64,000 bases of DNA, taken from positions 1,116,001 through 1,180,000 of the forward strand of contig NC_009445.1 in assembly GCF_000026145.1 (NCBI RefSeq). The letters are read 5' to 3'. Positions 42,341-52,138 of this stretch are shown here, piece by piece (within the stretch, counting starts at the first letter, position 1; each line of letters starts with the position of its first letter). A program made the translations under genes and the position numbers. Origin of the DNA: Bradyrhizobium sp. ORS 278 (GTDB taxonomy: Bacteria > Pseudomonadota > Alphaproteobacteria > Rhizobiales > Xanthobacteraceae). The notes under the pieces were generated by a model, which saw only the letters and a list, made by a program, of their open reading frames with translations, had not been told where the DNA came from and searched no databases.

Positions 42341-43845
42341 GCCGCCAGCGAGCCCGGCGGCTGCGGCTTCGGTGCGGCCACGCTGATGCAGCGATTGCGG
42401 CCCGCGGCCTTCGCCATGTAGAGCGCGCGGTCGGCCGCGTTCAGCAGGCTGCTCCAGTCGGCATCGCGCGTCGGCGTCACGCTGGCGACGCCAATGCTGA
42501 TCGAGGCGTTGCCGGCCTCGCCGGCCCACAGCGCGACCTTGATACGGATCGTCTCGGCGACATGCAGCGCATCCTTCTCCGCCGTGCCCGGCAGCAGCAC
42601 CGCGAACTCCTCGCCGCCATAGCGCGCGGCGCAGTCGCCGGCCCGCCGCACCGAATCCGAGATGCAAACGGCGATGCCGACCAGCACCTGGTCGCCGGCC
42701 TGATGCCCATGCGTGTCGTTGTAGCTCTTGAAATGATCGGCATCGATCATCAGGAGCCCCAGCGGCACCTGGGCCCGCTGCGCGCGCCGCCACTCGATTT
42801 CGATGGTCTCGTCGAACTTGCGCCGGTTCTTCAGGCCGGTCAGCGGATCGGTGGTCGCGAGCCGCTCGAGCCTGGACTCGACCCGGGTGCGCAATTGAAT
42901 CTCGCGCGCGGCGACCTGTGTCGCCGCCAGCACGAAGACGATGAGCGCCAGCATCATCGCGCCGATCTGCGCCGCCTCGTTGCGCCAGACGGCGTAGACG
43001 CCGTCCCAGGTCCGGCTCGCCACCACCACCAGCGGATCATTGCCGCTGCGCCAGACCAGGAGCCGCGATGGGTCGTCCAGCACGCCAGCGCTGGACAGCC
43101 ATCCGCTCGGCTCCGTCAAGATGCGATTGACGGCCGGCGCCCGCGCCAGGTTGCGGCCGATCGCGGCGGGGTCGAACGGCGCGGTCACGACGACGGTGCC
43201 GTCGCGCCCGAGCACCGTCAGGCCGACACCCGCGGGGAGCGTCAGCCGGCTGAACAGGTCGCGGAAATAGCTGAGGCGGATCGAGCCGGCGACGACGCCG
43301 ACGAAGCGACCGTCAGCCGCGGAAATGCGGCGGCTCAGAGCAATGGAATAGTGCCCGCGCTGCTGCGCCGGCCTGCTGACAAGAAGGCCGACATCGGCGC
43401 GGTCGCGCTGGACGTGGAAGAAGTCGGCGTCGCCGCGGTCCTCCGGGGACGGGTCGAGCGTGGCCGAGTCGATGGTGAGGCGACCGTTGGCGTCGAACAC
43501 CTGGATGGCGCCGAAATATCGCGCGGTGGATGCGCGGTCGAACAGGATCAGTTGGCGGATCGGCTTGCTGACCTCGTTGATTTCGGGCAGCAACATGTTG
43601 GCGCCGACCGCGCGCAGCGACAGATCGTACAACTCGATGTTGCGGCTGATGTCGGCGCCGATGCCGGCTGCGAGATTTTCCAGCGACTGTCGGGCGCGGA
43701 TCTCCTCGCCACGGCGCAGGTCGATCATCATGCTGGCGCAGATGGCCGAGAAGCCGATGATGGTGGAGATGGAGCAGGTGACGAGCGTGCGGGCCGAGAG
43801 ACGCCAAGGCGGTTTTGCCTTGCCTGTTCGGCGTATCCAGCGCAT
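42337..43845 (-). CDS. Diguanylate cyclase with periplasmic sensor
   Basis: The 502-residue protein has a membrane helix at about residues 20-42, an extracellular sensor of about 250 residues (Cache-like, with PAVNRILTEPSGWLSSAG near its end), a second membrane helix at about 283-308 and a C-terminal GGDEF domain from about residue 328. The active site is intact, RYGGEEFAVLLPG, and an inhibitory site RxxD lies five residues before it (RAGDCAARYGGEEF), so product inhibition by c-di-GMP is expected. There is no EAL domain. It makes c-di-GMP, which in rhizobia controls motility and polysaccharide. Its gene ends against galU. Confidence 0.92.
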   Translation of the reverse strand: MRWIRRTGKAKPPWRLSARTLVTCSISTIIGFSAICASMMIDLRRGEEIRARQSLENLAAGIGADISRNIELYDLSLRAVGANMLLPEINEVSKPIRQLILFDRASTARYFGAIQVFDANGRLTIDSATLDPSPEDRGDADFFHVQRDRADVGLLVSRPAQQRGHYSIALSRRISAADGRFVGVVAGSIRLSYFRDLFSRLTLPAGVGLTVLGRDGTVVVTAPFDPAAIGRNLARAPAVNRILTEPSGWLSSAGVLDDPSRLLVWRSGNDPLVVVASRTWDGVYAVWRNEAAQIGAMMLALIVFVLAATQVAAREIQLRTRVESRLERLATTDPLTGLKNRRKFDETIEIEWRRAQRAQVPLGLLMIDADHFKSYNDTHGHQAGDQVLVGIAVCISDSVRRAGDCAARYGGEEFAVLLPGTAEKDALHVAETIRIKVALWAGEAGNASISIGVASVTPTRDADWSSLLNAADRALYMAKAAGRNRCISVAAPKPQPPGSLAA

Positions 43846-43931
43846 CGGCTCGTCCCATCCCCCGTGGGTTTCCGTCCGTAGACCGACGGATAACCTCCGA
43901 GTAACGCATGTTAGGTTAACGAGCGGTTGCG

Positions 43932-44246
43932 TTGGCCTGGCTTGTCGTCAAGACAGGTCGACAGCCGCTTGCCGAATGGAGTCGAACCTTGCCCGACTAT
44001 GATGCCCTGAGCGACTACCTCAAGCGGCAGACGCGTCCCGAACTGGTACTCAGCATCGACGAGATCGAGGAACTGATCGGCGACAGCCTGCCGCGGGCCG
44101 CTCAGCGGGCGTCGTGGTGGGACAGCCTGCGCAGCCCTCAGGAAAAGATGCCGCAGCGCGAGGCCTGCCTGGCCGCGGGCTATGTCGCGACCCGGCTGCC
44201 CGACGGCACCGGCGTCCGTTTCCGCAAGCTGAAGCCACCGCGCTGA
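43932..44246 (+). CDS. Hypothetical protein, DUF7662-like
   Basis: This short protein, up to 104 residues from a TTG at 43932, has the pattern of a small helical domain: YDALSDYLKRQ, ELVLSIDEIEELIGDSLPRAAQRAS and a WWDSLRSPQEK stretch, ending in VRFRKLKPPR. The 'YxxLxxYL ... IxxIExxxG xxLP ... WW' arrangement resembles DUF7662 proteins, small predicted nucleic-acid-binding proteins. The ribosome site before the TTG is weak. It lies between the cyclase (divergent) and the ABC-transporter operon and may be independent. Confidence 0.55.
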   Translation: MAWLVVKTGRQPLAEWSRTLPDYDALSDYLKRQTRPELVLSIDEIEELIGDSLPRAAQRASWWDSLRSPQEKMPQREACLAAGYVATRLPDGTGVRFRKLKPPR

Positions 44247-44372
44247 AACAATGTCGTCGTCATTGGCCCGGATCGTGCCTTCCGCCGGATGCAGATGGCC
44301 CAGGGGGCGCCCGGCATGAAGGCACGAGGGCAGCGCGATCGATGGTGCCGACAATTTGGAGGAGAGACAGTC

Positions 44373-46166
44373 ATGGACGAACAGGACCTGCGCCGCGAGA
44401 TCGCTGCGGTCAAAGAAGGGCGGCTGTCACGCCGCGATTTCGTTCAGCGGGTGCTCGCGGCCGGGCTGACGGCACCGCTGGCCGGCATGATGCTGGCGCA
44501 TTCAGGGGTGGCGATGGCCGCGCAGGCGTTTCCGTACAAGCCGACCAAGGCCGGCGGCGGCGGTCCGCTGCGCATCCTGTTCTGGCAGGCGCCGACCCTG
44601 CTCAATCCGCATTTCGCGATCGGCTCCAAGGACCAGGAAGCCTCGCGCGCCTTCTACGAGCCGCTGGCGGGATGGGATGCCGACGGCAATCTCGTGCCGG
44701 TGCTCGCCGCGGAAATCCCAACTCTCGCGAACGGCACGCTTGCGGCGGACGGCACCTCTGTCGTCTGGAAGCTGAAGCCGGGGGTGAAATGGCATGACGG
44801 CCAGCCTTTCACGGCCGACGACGTGATCTTCAACTGGCAGTACGCGACACATCCCGAGACCTCGGCGGTCACCATCGCCGACTACAAGGACATCAAGACG
44901 ATCGAGAGGATCGACGACCTTACGGTTCGCCTCGTATTCGCAAAGCCGACGCCGCAATGGTTCACGCCGTTCGTCAGCGGCCGTGGCGCGATCATCCCGA
45001 AACATTTGTTCGCCGACTATATCGGCGCCAAGTCCCGCGAGGCGCCGAACAACCTCAAACCGGTCGGTACCGGCGCCTATCTGTTCGTCGACTTCAAGCC
45101 CGGCGACATGCTCACGGGCAAGCTCAATCCCGACTACCACGTGCCCAACCGTCCGTATTTCGACACGCTGGAGATCAAGGGCGGCGGCGATGCGGTGTCG
45201 GCGGCGCGCGCGGTGCTGCAGACCGGCGAATTCGACTACGCCTGGAATCTGCAGGTCGAGGACGAGATCCTCGTCAAGCTGGAGAGCGGCGGGCCAGGCG
45301 CGGTCGAGATCGTGCCAACCGGCAATCTGGAATTCATCCTGCTCAACGCCACGGATCCCTGGACCGAGGTCGACGGCGAGCGCGCGAGCGTCAAGACCGG
45401 GCATCCCTTGTTCTCGGATCCCGCGGTGCGCGAGGCGATCAACCTGCTGATCGACCGCGCTTCGATTCAGAAGTTCATCTATGGTCGCGGCGGCATCGCC
45501 ACGGCGAACGCCGTCAACAATCCCGAGCGCTATCGCTCGCCCAACATGCGTTTCGAGTTCTCGGTCGAGAAGGCCAACCAGATCCTGGAGAACGCCGGCT
45601 GGAAGAAGGGCGCGAACGGCATCCGCGAGAAGGACGGCAAGCCGCTGAAGATCGTATTCCAGACCTCGACCAATGGGCCACGCCAGAAGAACCAGGCGAT
45701 CATCAAGCAGGCCTGCCAGAAAGCCGGCATCGAGATGGAGTTGAAATCGGTGGTCGGCTCCGTGTTCTTCTCCAGCGACGTCGCCAATCCCGACACCTAT
45801 GCGCATTTTTACTGCGACATGGAAATGTATCAGATGACGATGGCCTCGCCCGAGCCGCAGGCCTTCATGAGCCAGTACGTATCGTGGGAAGCGGCGAGCA
45901 AGGCCAACAAATGGCAGGGCCGCAACATCGCGCGCTGGCAGAACAAGGCGTATGACGATCTCTACAACGCGCTGACGGTCGAGCTTGATCCGGTCAAGCG
46001 CGCAGCGCTCTACATCAAGCTCAACGATATCGTCTGCTCGGAACGCCACGTGCTTCCGGAGCTGAACCGGCCGCGCATCTCCGGCATCCGCAAGGGGCTG
46101 CAGACGCACTCCTCGGGCTGGGACAACGACCTCTGGCAATTGCCGAACTGGTATCGCGAGAGCTGA
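44373..46166 (+). CDS. Peptide/oligopeptide ABC transporter binding protein 1, Tat-exported
   Basis: The ATG at 44373, after TTGGAGGAGAGACAGTC, gives 597 residues. The N-terminus carries a twin-arginine signal, RLSRRDFVQRVLAAG, ending near GVAMAAQ. The mature protein is a family-5 extracellular binding protein (DppA/OppA type): WKLKPGVKWHDGQPFTADDVIFNWQ, RPYFDTLEIKGGGDAVSAARAV and, at the end, GWDNDLWQLPNWYRES. The same-length second copy at 46423 shares most residues. Binding preference is unknown; peptides, opines and nickel are all possible for this family. It is the first gene of a transporter operon. Confidence 0.93.
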   Translation: MDEQDLRREIAAVKEGRLSRRDFVQRVLAAGLTAPLAGMMLAHSGVAMAAQAFPYKPTKAGGGGPLRILFWQAPTLLNPHFAIGSKDQEASRAFYEPLAGWDADGNLVPVLAAEIPTLANGTLAADGTSVVWKLKPGVKWHDGQPFTADDVIFNWQYATHPETSAVTIADYKDIKTIERIDDLTVRLVFAKPTPQWFTPFVSGRGAIIPKHLFADYIGAKSREAPNNLKPVGTGAYLFVDFKPGDMLTGKLNPDYHVPNRPYFDTLEIKGGGDAVSAARAVLQTGEFDYAWNLQVEDEILVKLESGGPGAVEIVPTGNLEFILLNATDPWTEVDGERASVKTGHPLFSDPAVREAINLLIDRASIQKFIYGRGGIATANAVNNPERYRSPNMRFEFSVEKANQILENAGWKKGANGIREKDGKPLKIVFQTSTNGPRQKNQAIIKQACQKAGIEMELKSVVGSVFFSSDVANPDTYAHFYCDMEMYQMTMASPEPQAFMSQYVSWEAASKANKWQGRNIARWQNKAYDDLYNALTVELDPVKRAALYIKLNDIVCSERHVLPELNRPRISGIRKGLQTHSSGWDNDLWQLPNWYRES

Positions 46167-46192
46167 GCACATTCGCTGGGCTGTATCCGAAC

Positions 46193-46248
46193 ACCCCGGC
46201 TGTGGCTGCCACCATACCGGGGTGAGTTCCAGTTTCCGGAATTCCGGA
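46193..46248 (+). other. Intercistronic hairpin and palindrome between the two binding-protein genes
   Basis: ACCCCGG (46193-46199) pairs with CCGGGGT (46217-46223), enclosing a small inner stem, and TCCGGAATTCCGGA (46235-46248) is a perfect 14-bp palindrome. They lie in the 256 bases between the paralogues and may stabilise the first mRNA or lower read-through. Confidence 0.45.
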
Positions 46249-46422
46249 GGGCTGCTCTTGCTGCAGCTGCGAGGTGCGACAATCGTTCCATTCCTTATTA
46301 TGAAATTGGCCCGGATTCTGCTTTGACAGTCGCTCAGAAGGCTGATCCAATTTTGTGCAGCTCCGCGAAGATGCTTGGCGGGGCGCTTTTTTTGGCATTC
46401 AGCACCACACTGGAGTCGATGA

Positions 46423-48216
46423 ATGAACGAGCGTGACCTCCGTAACCAGATCGCTGATGTCAAAGCGGGGCGCCTGTCGCGGCGCGATTTTGTGCAGCGG
46501 ATGATGGCTGTGGGGCTGACGGCGCCGATGGCCGGCACGATGCTCGCGCATTCCGGCGTCGCCTTCGCGGCGGACTCGATGGAGTACAAGCCGACCAAGG
46601 CCGGCGGCGGTGGTCCGCTCAAGCTCTTGTTCTGGCAGGCGCCGACGCTGCTCAATCCACACTTCGCCAACGGCACCAAGGATCAGGAAGCCTGCCGGCT
46701 GTTCTACGAGCCGCTCGCCGGCTGGGACGCCGACGGCAATCTCGTGCCGATCCTCGCCGCGGAGATTCCGAGCAAGGAGAACGGCCTGCTCGGCGCCGAC
46801 GGTCTCTCCGTCACCTGGAAGCTGAAGCAGGGCGTGAAGTGGCACGACGGCAAGCCGTTCACCGCCGACGACGTCATCTTCAACTGGGAATACTCGGTCA
46901 ATCCCGACACCGCCGCGGTCTCGGTCGGCAGCTATCGCGGTATCAAGTCGATCGACAAGATCGACGATTTCACCGTGAAGCTGAACTTCAAGGCGCCGAC
47001 GCCGTTCTGGGCCGATGCCTTCGTTGCAGCCTACGGTCTCGTCATTCCGAAGCACCTGTTCGCTGATTATATCGGCGGCAAGTCGCGCGAGGCGCCGGCC
47101 AATCTGAAGCCGGTGGGCACCGGCCCGTACATCTATGTCGACTTCAAGCCGGGCGATTCGATCTCCGCCAAGCGCAACCCCGACTACCATCAGGCGAACC
47201 GGCCGTATTTCGACTCGGTCGAGGTCAAGGGCGGCGGCGATGCCGTGTCGGCGGCCCGCGCGGTGCTGCAGACCGGCGAATACGACTACGCCTACAATCT
47301 CCAGGTCGAGGACGAGATCCTCACCAAGCTGGAAGCCGGCGGCCAGGGCAAGGCCCAGCTCACGGTCACCGGCCACATCGAGTACATCGCGCTCAACGTC
47401 ACCGATCCCTGGACCGAGGTCGATGGCGAGCGCGCGAGCGTCAAGACCAAGCATCCGTTCTTCACTGATCCGGCGGTGCGCAAGGCGATCAACCTCCTGA
47501 TCGACCGTGCCTCGGTGCAGAAGTTCATCTATGGCCGCGCCGGCGTCGCGACCGCGAACTTCCTCAACAACCCCGAGCGCTTCCGCTCGCCGAACAACAA
47601 GTTCGAATTCTCGATCGACAAGGCCAACCAGATCCTGGAGGAGGCCGGCTGGAAGAAGAACGCATCAGGCATCCGCGAGAAGGACGGCAAGCCGATCAAG
47701 CTGGTGTTCCAGACCTCGATCAACGCGCCGCGCCAGAAGAACCAGGCGATCATCAAGCAGGCGTTCCAGAAAGCCGGTATCGAGGTCGAGCTGAAATCGG
47801 TGGTCGCCTCGGTGTTCTTCTCGTCGGATCCGGCGAACCCCGACACCTACCCGCACTTCTATTGCGACATGGAGATGTATCAGACCACCATGCCGCAGGC
47901 CGACCCGCAGTTCTTCATGAACCAGTTCACCTCGTGGGAGGTCGCCAGCAAGGAGAACAAGTGGCAGGGCCGCAACATCTCGCGCTGGCAAAATAAGGAG
48001 TATGACGAGACCTACAAGCAGGCATCGAGCGAGCTCGACCCGGTCAAGCGCGCGGCATTGTTCGTCAAGCTCAACGACCTCGTGGTGCAGGACAACTACA
48101 TCCTGCCCGAGATCAACCGGCGCAACTGCATCGGTCTGAAGAACGGCATGGTCGTGAACAAGAGCGGCTGGGACAACGACCTCTGGCAGATCGCCAACTG
48201 GTATCGCGAGACCTGA
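46423..48216 (+). CDS. Peptide/oligopeptide ABC transporter binding protein 2, Tat-exported
   Basis: This 597-residue protein is a tandem paralogue of the previous gene, with the same twin-arginine signal (RLSRRDFVQRMMAVG) and the same length. Differences are scattered substitutions, with clusters around residues 120-140 and 320-350. Features such as GVKWHDGKPFTADDVIFNWE and GWDNDLWQIANWYRET are retained. The genes for permeases follow after 44 bases. Two receptors sharing one permease would widen substrate range or adjust affinity. The upstream gap of 256 bases lets it have its own promoter. Confidence 0.93.
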   Translation: MNERDLRNQIADVKAGRLSRRDFVQRMMAVGLTAPMAGTMLAHSGVAFAADSMEYKPTKAGGGGPLKLLFWQAPTLLNPHFANGTKDQEACRLFYEPLAGWDADGNLVPILAAEIPSKENGLLGADGLSVTWKLKQGVKWHDGKPFTADDVIFNWEYSVNPDTAAVSVGSYRGIKSIDKIDDFTVKLNFKAPTPFWADAFVAAYGLVIPKHLFADYIGGKSREAPANLKPVGTGPYIYVDFKPGDSISAKRNPDYHQANRPYFDSVEVKGGGDAVSAARAVLQTGEYDYAYNLQVEDEILTKLEAGGQGKAQLTVTGHIEYIALNVTDPWTEVDGERASVKTKHPFFTDPAVRKAINLLIDRASVQKFIYGRAGVATANFLNNPERFRSPNNKFEFSIDKANQILEEAGWKKNASGIREKDGKPIKLVFQTSINAPRQKNQAIIKQAFQKAGIEVELKSVVASVFFSSDPANPDTYPHFYCDMEMYQTTMPQADPQFFMNQFTSWEVASKENKWQGRNISRWQNKEYDETYKQASSELDPVKRAALFVKLNDLVVQDNYILPEINRRNCIGLKNGMVVNKSGWDNDLWQIANWYRET

Positions 48217-48260
48217 TCGCGCCATCAGCATGACCAGCCAGACATCGTAGAGGTGGAGCG

Positions 48261-49220
48261 ATGGGAAACTACCTTCTCAGGCGCCTCATCGTGGCCGTGC
48301 CGAGCCTGCTCGGCATCAGCCTGATTCTGTTCGTGCTGCTTGCGCTCGCGCCGGGTGATCCGTTCGGCGAGCTCGCGAGCAATCCGAACATTCCCCCGGA
48401 GGTCCGCGAGGCCCTGCGCATCAAGTTCGGCATGGATGATCCGATCATGGTGCGCTATTTCCGCTGGCTGCTCGCCATGCTGCATGGCGACTGGGGCTTC
48501 TCCTTCGCGAGCCGCGTCAACGTCGATACGCTGATCCTGCAGCGGATTCCGGCCACGCTCTACGTGGTCGGCACCGCGCAGCTCTTGGCGCTGATCGTCG
48601 CGATCCCGGTCGGCGTGCTGGCGGCGCGCCGGCCCTATTCGATCTTCGACCAGATCGCCAACACCTTCGCCTTCATCGGTTTCTCGCTGCCGACCTTCTT
48701 CACCGGCCTGCTCCTGATCCTGGTGTTCTCGGTCAATCTCGGCTGGCTGCCGTTCGTCTACCGCGCCGACATCCCGGCGACGGGGTGGATATGGTGGTGG
48801 GAAAATTTCAAGCAGGCGGTGATGCCGGTCACCGTGCTCGGCCTCTACCAGGCCGCATCCTACACGCGGTATGTCCGGTCGGCCGTGCTCGACGTCATCA
48901 AGCTCGACTACGTCACGACGGCGCGTTCCAAGGGGCTCGACGAGAGCAAGGTGATCGTCAAGCACGTGGTGCGCAATGCGCTGATCCCGGTGGTGACCCT
49001 GGTCGCGCTGCAGATGCCCACGGTGTTCGGCGGCGCCATCGTCACCGAGCAGATCTTCCGCATTCCCGGCATCGGCTCGCTCCTGATCAGCGCGATCCTC
49101 GCCAACGATACGCCCGTCATCATGGCGGTGACCTTCGTGTTCGCCTGCCTCGTCGTCCTGTTCAACCTCATCGCCGATATTCTGTATGGCTGGCTTGACC
49201 CACGCATCTCCTTCCGTTGA
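48261..49220 (+). CDS. Oligopeptide-type ABC transporter permease 1 (DppB-like)
   Basis: The 319-residue protein has a first membrane helix at residues 9-30, a GDPFGELASNPNI-type periplasmic segment and five further helices. The EAA-type loop ARSKGLDESKVIVKHVVRNA is seen as TARSKGLDESKV and HVVRNALIPVV. It is the DppB/OppB-like half of the channel. A good ribosome site (GAGGTGGAGCG) precedes it. Its end overlaps the next permease gene by 35 bases. Confidence 0.92.
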   Translation: MGNYLLRRLIVAVPSLLGISLILFVLLALAPGDPFGELASNPNIPPEVREALRIKFGMDDPIMVRYFRWLLAMLHGDWGFSFASRVNVDTLILQRIPATLYVVGTAQLLALIVAIPVGVLAARRPYSIFDQIANTFAFIGFSLPTFFTGLLLILVFSVNLGWLPFVYRADIPATGWIWWWENFKQAVMPVTVLGLYQAASYTRYVRSAVLDVIKLDYVTTARSKGLDESKVIVKHVVRNALIPVVTLVALQMPTVFGGAIVTEQIFRIPGIGSLLISAILANDTPVIMAVTFVFACLVVLFNLIADILYGWLDPRISFR

Positions 49221-50126
49221 AGCGGCGGTCGCGCCGGCTTCGAAAAAGCGCCGCTTCTCGCCCGGGCGCGATGCGGTCCGACGCTTCCTGCGCCACCGCC
49301 TCGCGGCCGTCAGCATCGTCGTGCTGGCGCTGCTGGCGCTCGCCATCATCGTCGGCCCGTGGATCTGGCGGGTGCCGATCAACGAGATCGACTTCACCGC
49401 GCGTCTCGCGCCGCCGTCCTGGGAGCATCCGTTCGGCACCGACGATCTCGGCCAGGATCTTCTGTCGCGCATGATCTATGGCGGGCGCATCTCGCTCGCG
49501 GTCGGTTTCGCCGCGATGGCGGTCGGCCTGTTCGTCGGCGTCGTCATCGGCGCTGTCGCCGGCAACTCGAAAGGCCCGGTCGATGCCGCGCTGATGTGGC
49601 TGACCGACCTGTTCCTGTCGCTGCCGCAGCTGCCCTTGCTGCTGCTCGTGATCTATCTGTTCCGCGATCTCTTGAAGGGGATCGTCGGCCCGGAAGGCGG
49701 CACCTTCGTGCTGATCGTGCTCGTCATCGGCGGCTTTCGCTGGATGCCGGTGGCGCGCCTGGTGCGCGCGCAGTTCCTGTCACTGCGCGAGAAGGAGTTC
49801 GTCGAGGCCGCCCGCGCGCTCGGCGCCTCCAACCTCCGCCTCGTCGTCCGCCACATCCTGCCGAACGCGCTGGGACCGGTGATCGTCGCCGGCACGATCG
49901 ACGTCGCTGCGGCGATCATCGCGGAATCGACGCTGTCGTTCCTCGGCCTCGGTTTCCCGCCGGACATTCCGACCTGGGGACGGCTGTTGTTCGACGCCAA
50001 GGACTATCTCGACATCGCGCCGCATTGGGCGCTGTTCGCCGGCGGCGCGATCTTCCTGACCGTCATCGCGATCAACTTCATCGGTGATGGCCTGCGCGAT
50101 GCACTCGATCCGCGGAAGGTGATGTG

Positions 50127-50127
<1 letters not shown>
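49186..50127 (+). CDS. Oligopeptide-type ABC transporter permease 2 (DppC-like)
   Basis: The 313-residue permease starts inside the end of the first one. A polar N-terminus of about 40 residues leads to the first helix (VSIVVLALLALAIIVGPW), followed by HPFGTDDLGQDLLSRMIYGGR, the family's N-terminal signature, seen as FGTDDLGQDLLSRMIYGG. The EAA loop is VEAARALGASNLRLVVRHILP, seen as EAARALGASNLRL. It pairs with the DppB-like protein. Its stop overlaps the next gene's start (TGATG). Confidence 0.92.
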
Positions 50128-51124
<997 letters not shown>

Positions 51125-51125
<1 letters not shown>

Positions 51126-52123
51126 TGACCGACACTGCCATTGCTCCCGCCGCCGCTTCGGCGCCGCTGCTCACGGTGCGCAACCTGACCAAGGCGTTTC
51201 CGATCAAGGGCGGCCTGTTGAAGCGCCAGATCGGCAGCGTCCGCGCCGTCGACGGCGTCAACTTCCACATCGAGCCGAGCGAGACGTTCGGCCTGGTCGG
51301 CGAGTCCGGCTGCGGCAAGTCGACCACCGGACGCTGCGTGCTCCGGCTGATCGAGCCGAGCTCGGGCGAGCTCTCCTTCGAAGGCAAGGACGTGATCTCG
51401 CTGTCTGGCGAAAACCTGCGCGCGCTTCGCCGCGACATCCAGATCATCTTCCAGGACCCTTACGCCTCGCTCAATCCGCGGATGACGATCGGCGCGATCA
51501 TCGGCGAGGCGCTGACGATCCATGGGTTGGCGTCCTCGCGTCAGAAATACGAGGAGCGCATCGTCCATCTGCTGGAGACCGTCGGCCTGCAGGCCGATCA
51601 CATGACGCGCTATCCGCACGAATTCTCCGGCGGCCAGCGCCAGCGCATCGGCATTGCCAGGGCGATCGCGGTCGAGCCGAAGCTGATCATCTGCGACGAG
51701 CCGGTGTCGGCGCTCGACGTCTCGATCCAGGCCCAGGTCATCAACCTGCTCGAGGATCTGCAGCAGAAGTTCGGCATCGCCTATCTGTTTGTCGCGCACG
51801 ACCTCTCGGTGGTCGAGCACATCAGCCGCCGCGTCGCGGTGATGTATCTCGGGCGCATCGTCGAGACCGCGCCGTCACGCCAGCTCTATTCGACGCCGAA
51901 GCATCCCTACACCGAGGCGCTGCTGTCGGCGGTGCCGATCCCGGATCCCAGCATCAAGCGCAAGCGCGTCCGGCTGAAGGGCGAGGTGCCGAGCCCGATC
52001 AACCCGCCGTCAGGCTGCCACTTCCACACCCGCTGCCCGATCGCCAAAGACATCTGCAGCAGGGAAGTGCCGCCCCTCAAGGCGAGCGACGAGGGCCACC
52101 TCGTCGCCTGCCACTTCCGCTGA
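51125..52123 (+). CDS. Oligopeptide-type ABC transporter ATPase 2 (DppF-like)
   Basis: The ATG at 51125 overlaps the previous stop. The 332-residue protein has [18 protein letters not shown] and [12 protein letters not shown], and a C-terminal cysteine-containing extension ([14 protein letters not shown]). This completes a binding protein ×2, two permeases and two ATPases set. It is the last gene and is convergent with the chemoreceptor-PilZ gene; 15 bases separate their stops. Confidence 0.94.
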
Positions 52124-52138
52124 AGCAGACCTGGGGGA

